Below are positions 22,018 through 22,578 of a DNA stretch of 22,578 bases, piece after piece. How positions within the stretch are numbered: position 1 is the stretch's first letter; each line of letters opens with the position of its first letter. A program made the translations under genes and the position numbers. The notes beneath the pieces are model-generated. The model worked only from the letters and a program-made list of their open reading frames with translations, did no database searches and was not told the DNA's origin. Source of the DNA: UBA11164 sp002420085 (lineage in GTDB: Bacteria; Pseudomonadota; Gammaproteobacteria; Xanthomonadales; Xanthomonadaceae); the NCBI GenBank assembly GCA_031976395.1, contig DALYLJ010000038.1, forward strand, positions 1 to 22,578, read 5' to 3'.

Positions 22018-22578
22018 TCAGGCACTGATGCCGGCAACGAACTCGGCGTGGCTCGGCAGGGCCTGTGCGGTGCGGGCGATCAGGGCATGGCTGGCGTGCA
22101 AGATCTCATGCAATCGCGTGCGATCGATCGCATCGGCGACCGGGTGATGCTGCTTGGGCACGATCCCCTGACCCAGCAGCACCTGAACCCAACTACCCTC
22201 GGTGAACAGCTCATCGGCATCACGCTGGATACGGCCATCGGCACGGAACAGATCGATCCGACGTTGCAGCGACTCCGGGATCGGCATGGCCGCGCACGCG
22301 CGCCAGAATTCGCTGTCGTCGCGCTCGGTGGCCTTGTAGTGGAGAATCAGAAAATCCCGGATGCGCTCGTACTCGAAGCGGGTCTGACGGTTGTACTCGT
22401 CGCGCAGTGCCGGGTCGATATGCCGCTGCGGGAACAGTTGCAGCAGGCGGCCGATCGCCGATTGGATCAGATGGATGCTGGTCGATTCCAGCGGCTCCAT
22501 GAAACCGCTGGCCAAGCCGATCGCGATGCAATTGCCGACCCAGCAGCGCCTGCGCATGCCGGTCACGAAGCGGAGCGG
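22018..22578 (-). CDS. Flavin-dependent tryptophan-halogenase-like protein, C-terminal part (runs off the right edge)
   Basis: The frame is open through the window edge (first full codon at 22576-22578, residues PLRFVTGM...), so the N-terminal FAD-binding part is missing; the visible part is 186 aa. The block CIAIGLASGFMEPLESTSIHLIQSAIGRLLQLFP is highly characteristic of tryptophan halogenases (PrnA/RebH family). Downstream, RFEYERIRDFLILHYKATERDD and GSWVQVLLGQGIVPKQHHP also fit. The family oxidises halide with FADH2 and O2 to HOCl, passed by a lysine to the substrate indole. The GxGxxG, WxWxIP and lysine motifs lie outside the window, so activity and substrate cannot be judged. Many such genes in this group of bacteria sit beside TonB-dependent receptors, as here. 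Confidence 0.9.
   Translation of the reverse strand, partial: PLRFVTGMRRRCWVGNCIAIGLASGFMEPLESTSIHLIQSAIGRLLQLFPQRHIDPALRDEYNRQTRFEYERIRDFLILHYKATERDDSEFWRACAAMPIPESLQRRIDLFRADGRIQRDADELFTEGSWVQVLLGQGIVPKQHHPVADAIDRTRLHEILHASHALIARTAQALPSHAEFVAGISA

Overview
The window is GC-rich chromosomal DNA from a gammaproteobacterium. I infer the Lysobacterales (Xanthomonadales) side of the class, because of a YcgL protein overlapping a very large membrane-anchored ankyrin protein, a type II (monofunctional) PyrC, DusA, a TPR-sulfotransferase, and a flavin-dependent halogenase next to a TonB-dependent receptor. No rRNA, tRNA, CRISPR array, phage gene or complete insertion sequence was seen. Nearly all the DNA is coding. 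The strong codon bias gives very long antisense shadow ORFs, which I left out.

Left part (1-6637, all minus strand). One tightly packed unit runs PlsC-like acyltransferase, YheT-type alpha/beta hydrolase (ATGA overlap), TPR/sulfotransferase-like protein (3-nt gap), and then a secreted protein whose signal peptide is all that lies in the window. Upstream of it are a DusA plus DDAH/CtlX-like amidinohydrolase pair and a stand-alone GFA-family zinc protein.

Middle (6700-11679). A small secreted Gly/His/Tyr-repeat protein has a textbook TTCG-loop terminator. Next to it is a periplasmic metallo-beta-lactamase-fold hydrolase, divergent from pyrC. A two-domain DUF2845 protein is convergent with pyrC. 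A nitrilase is divergent from ycgL.

Right part (11676-22578). The ankyrin protein (1116 aa, about six membrane segments) starts inside the ycgL stop codon. It converges on a KefB/C-type K+/H+ antiporter preceded by an XRE regulator. A 635-bp gene-free stretch holds a 145-bp structured inverted-repeat element. Then come a long-chain acyl-CoA synthetase, a TonB-dependent receptor and the C-terminal part of a tryptophan-halogenase-like flavoprotein running off the right edge.

Two regulatory themes stand out. Four minus-strand genes (acyltransferase, dusA, kef, xre) have a -10-like hexamer exactly 6 nt before the ATG and no Shine-Dalgarno, which predicts leaderless mRNAs; other genes have clear Shine-Dalgarno sequences. 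The most unusual items are the Gly/His/Tyr-repeat protein, the acyltransferase-hydrolase-sulfotransferase operon, the ankyrin membrane protein and the structured repeat at 17818-17962. Calls rest on motif reading only; no database search was possible.
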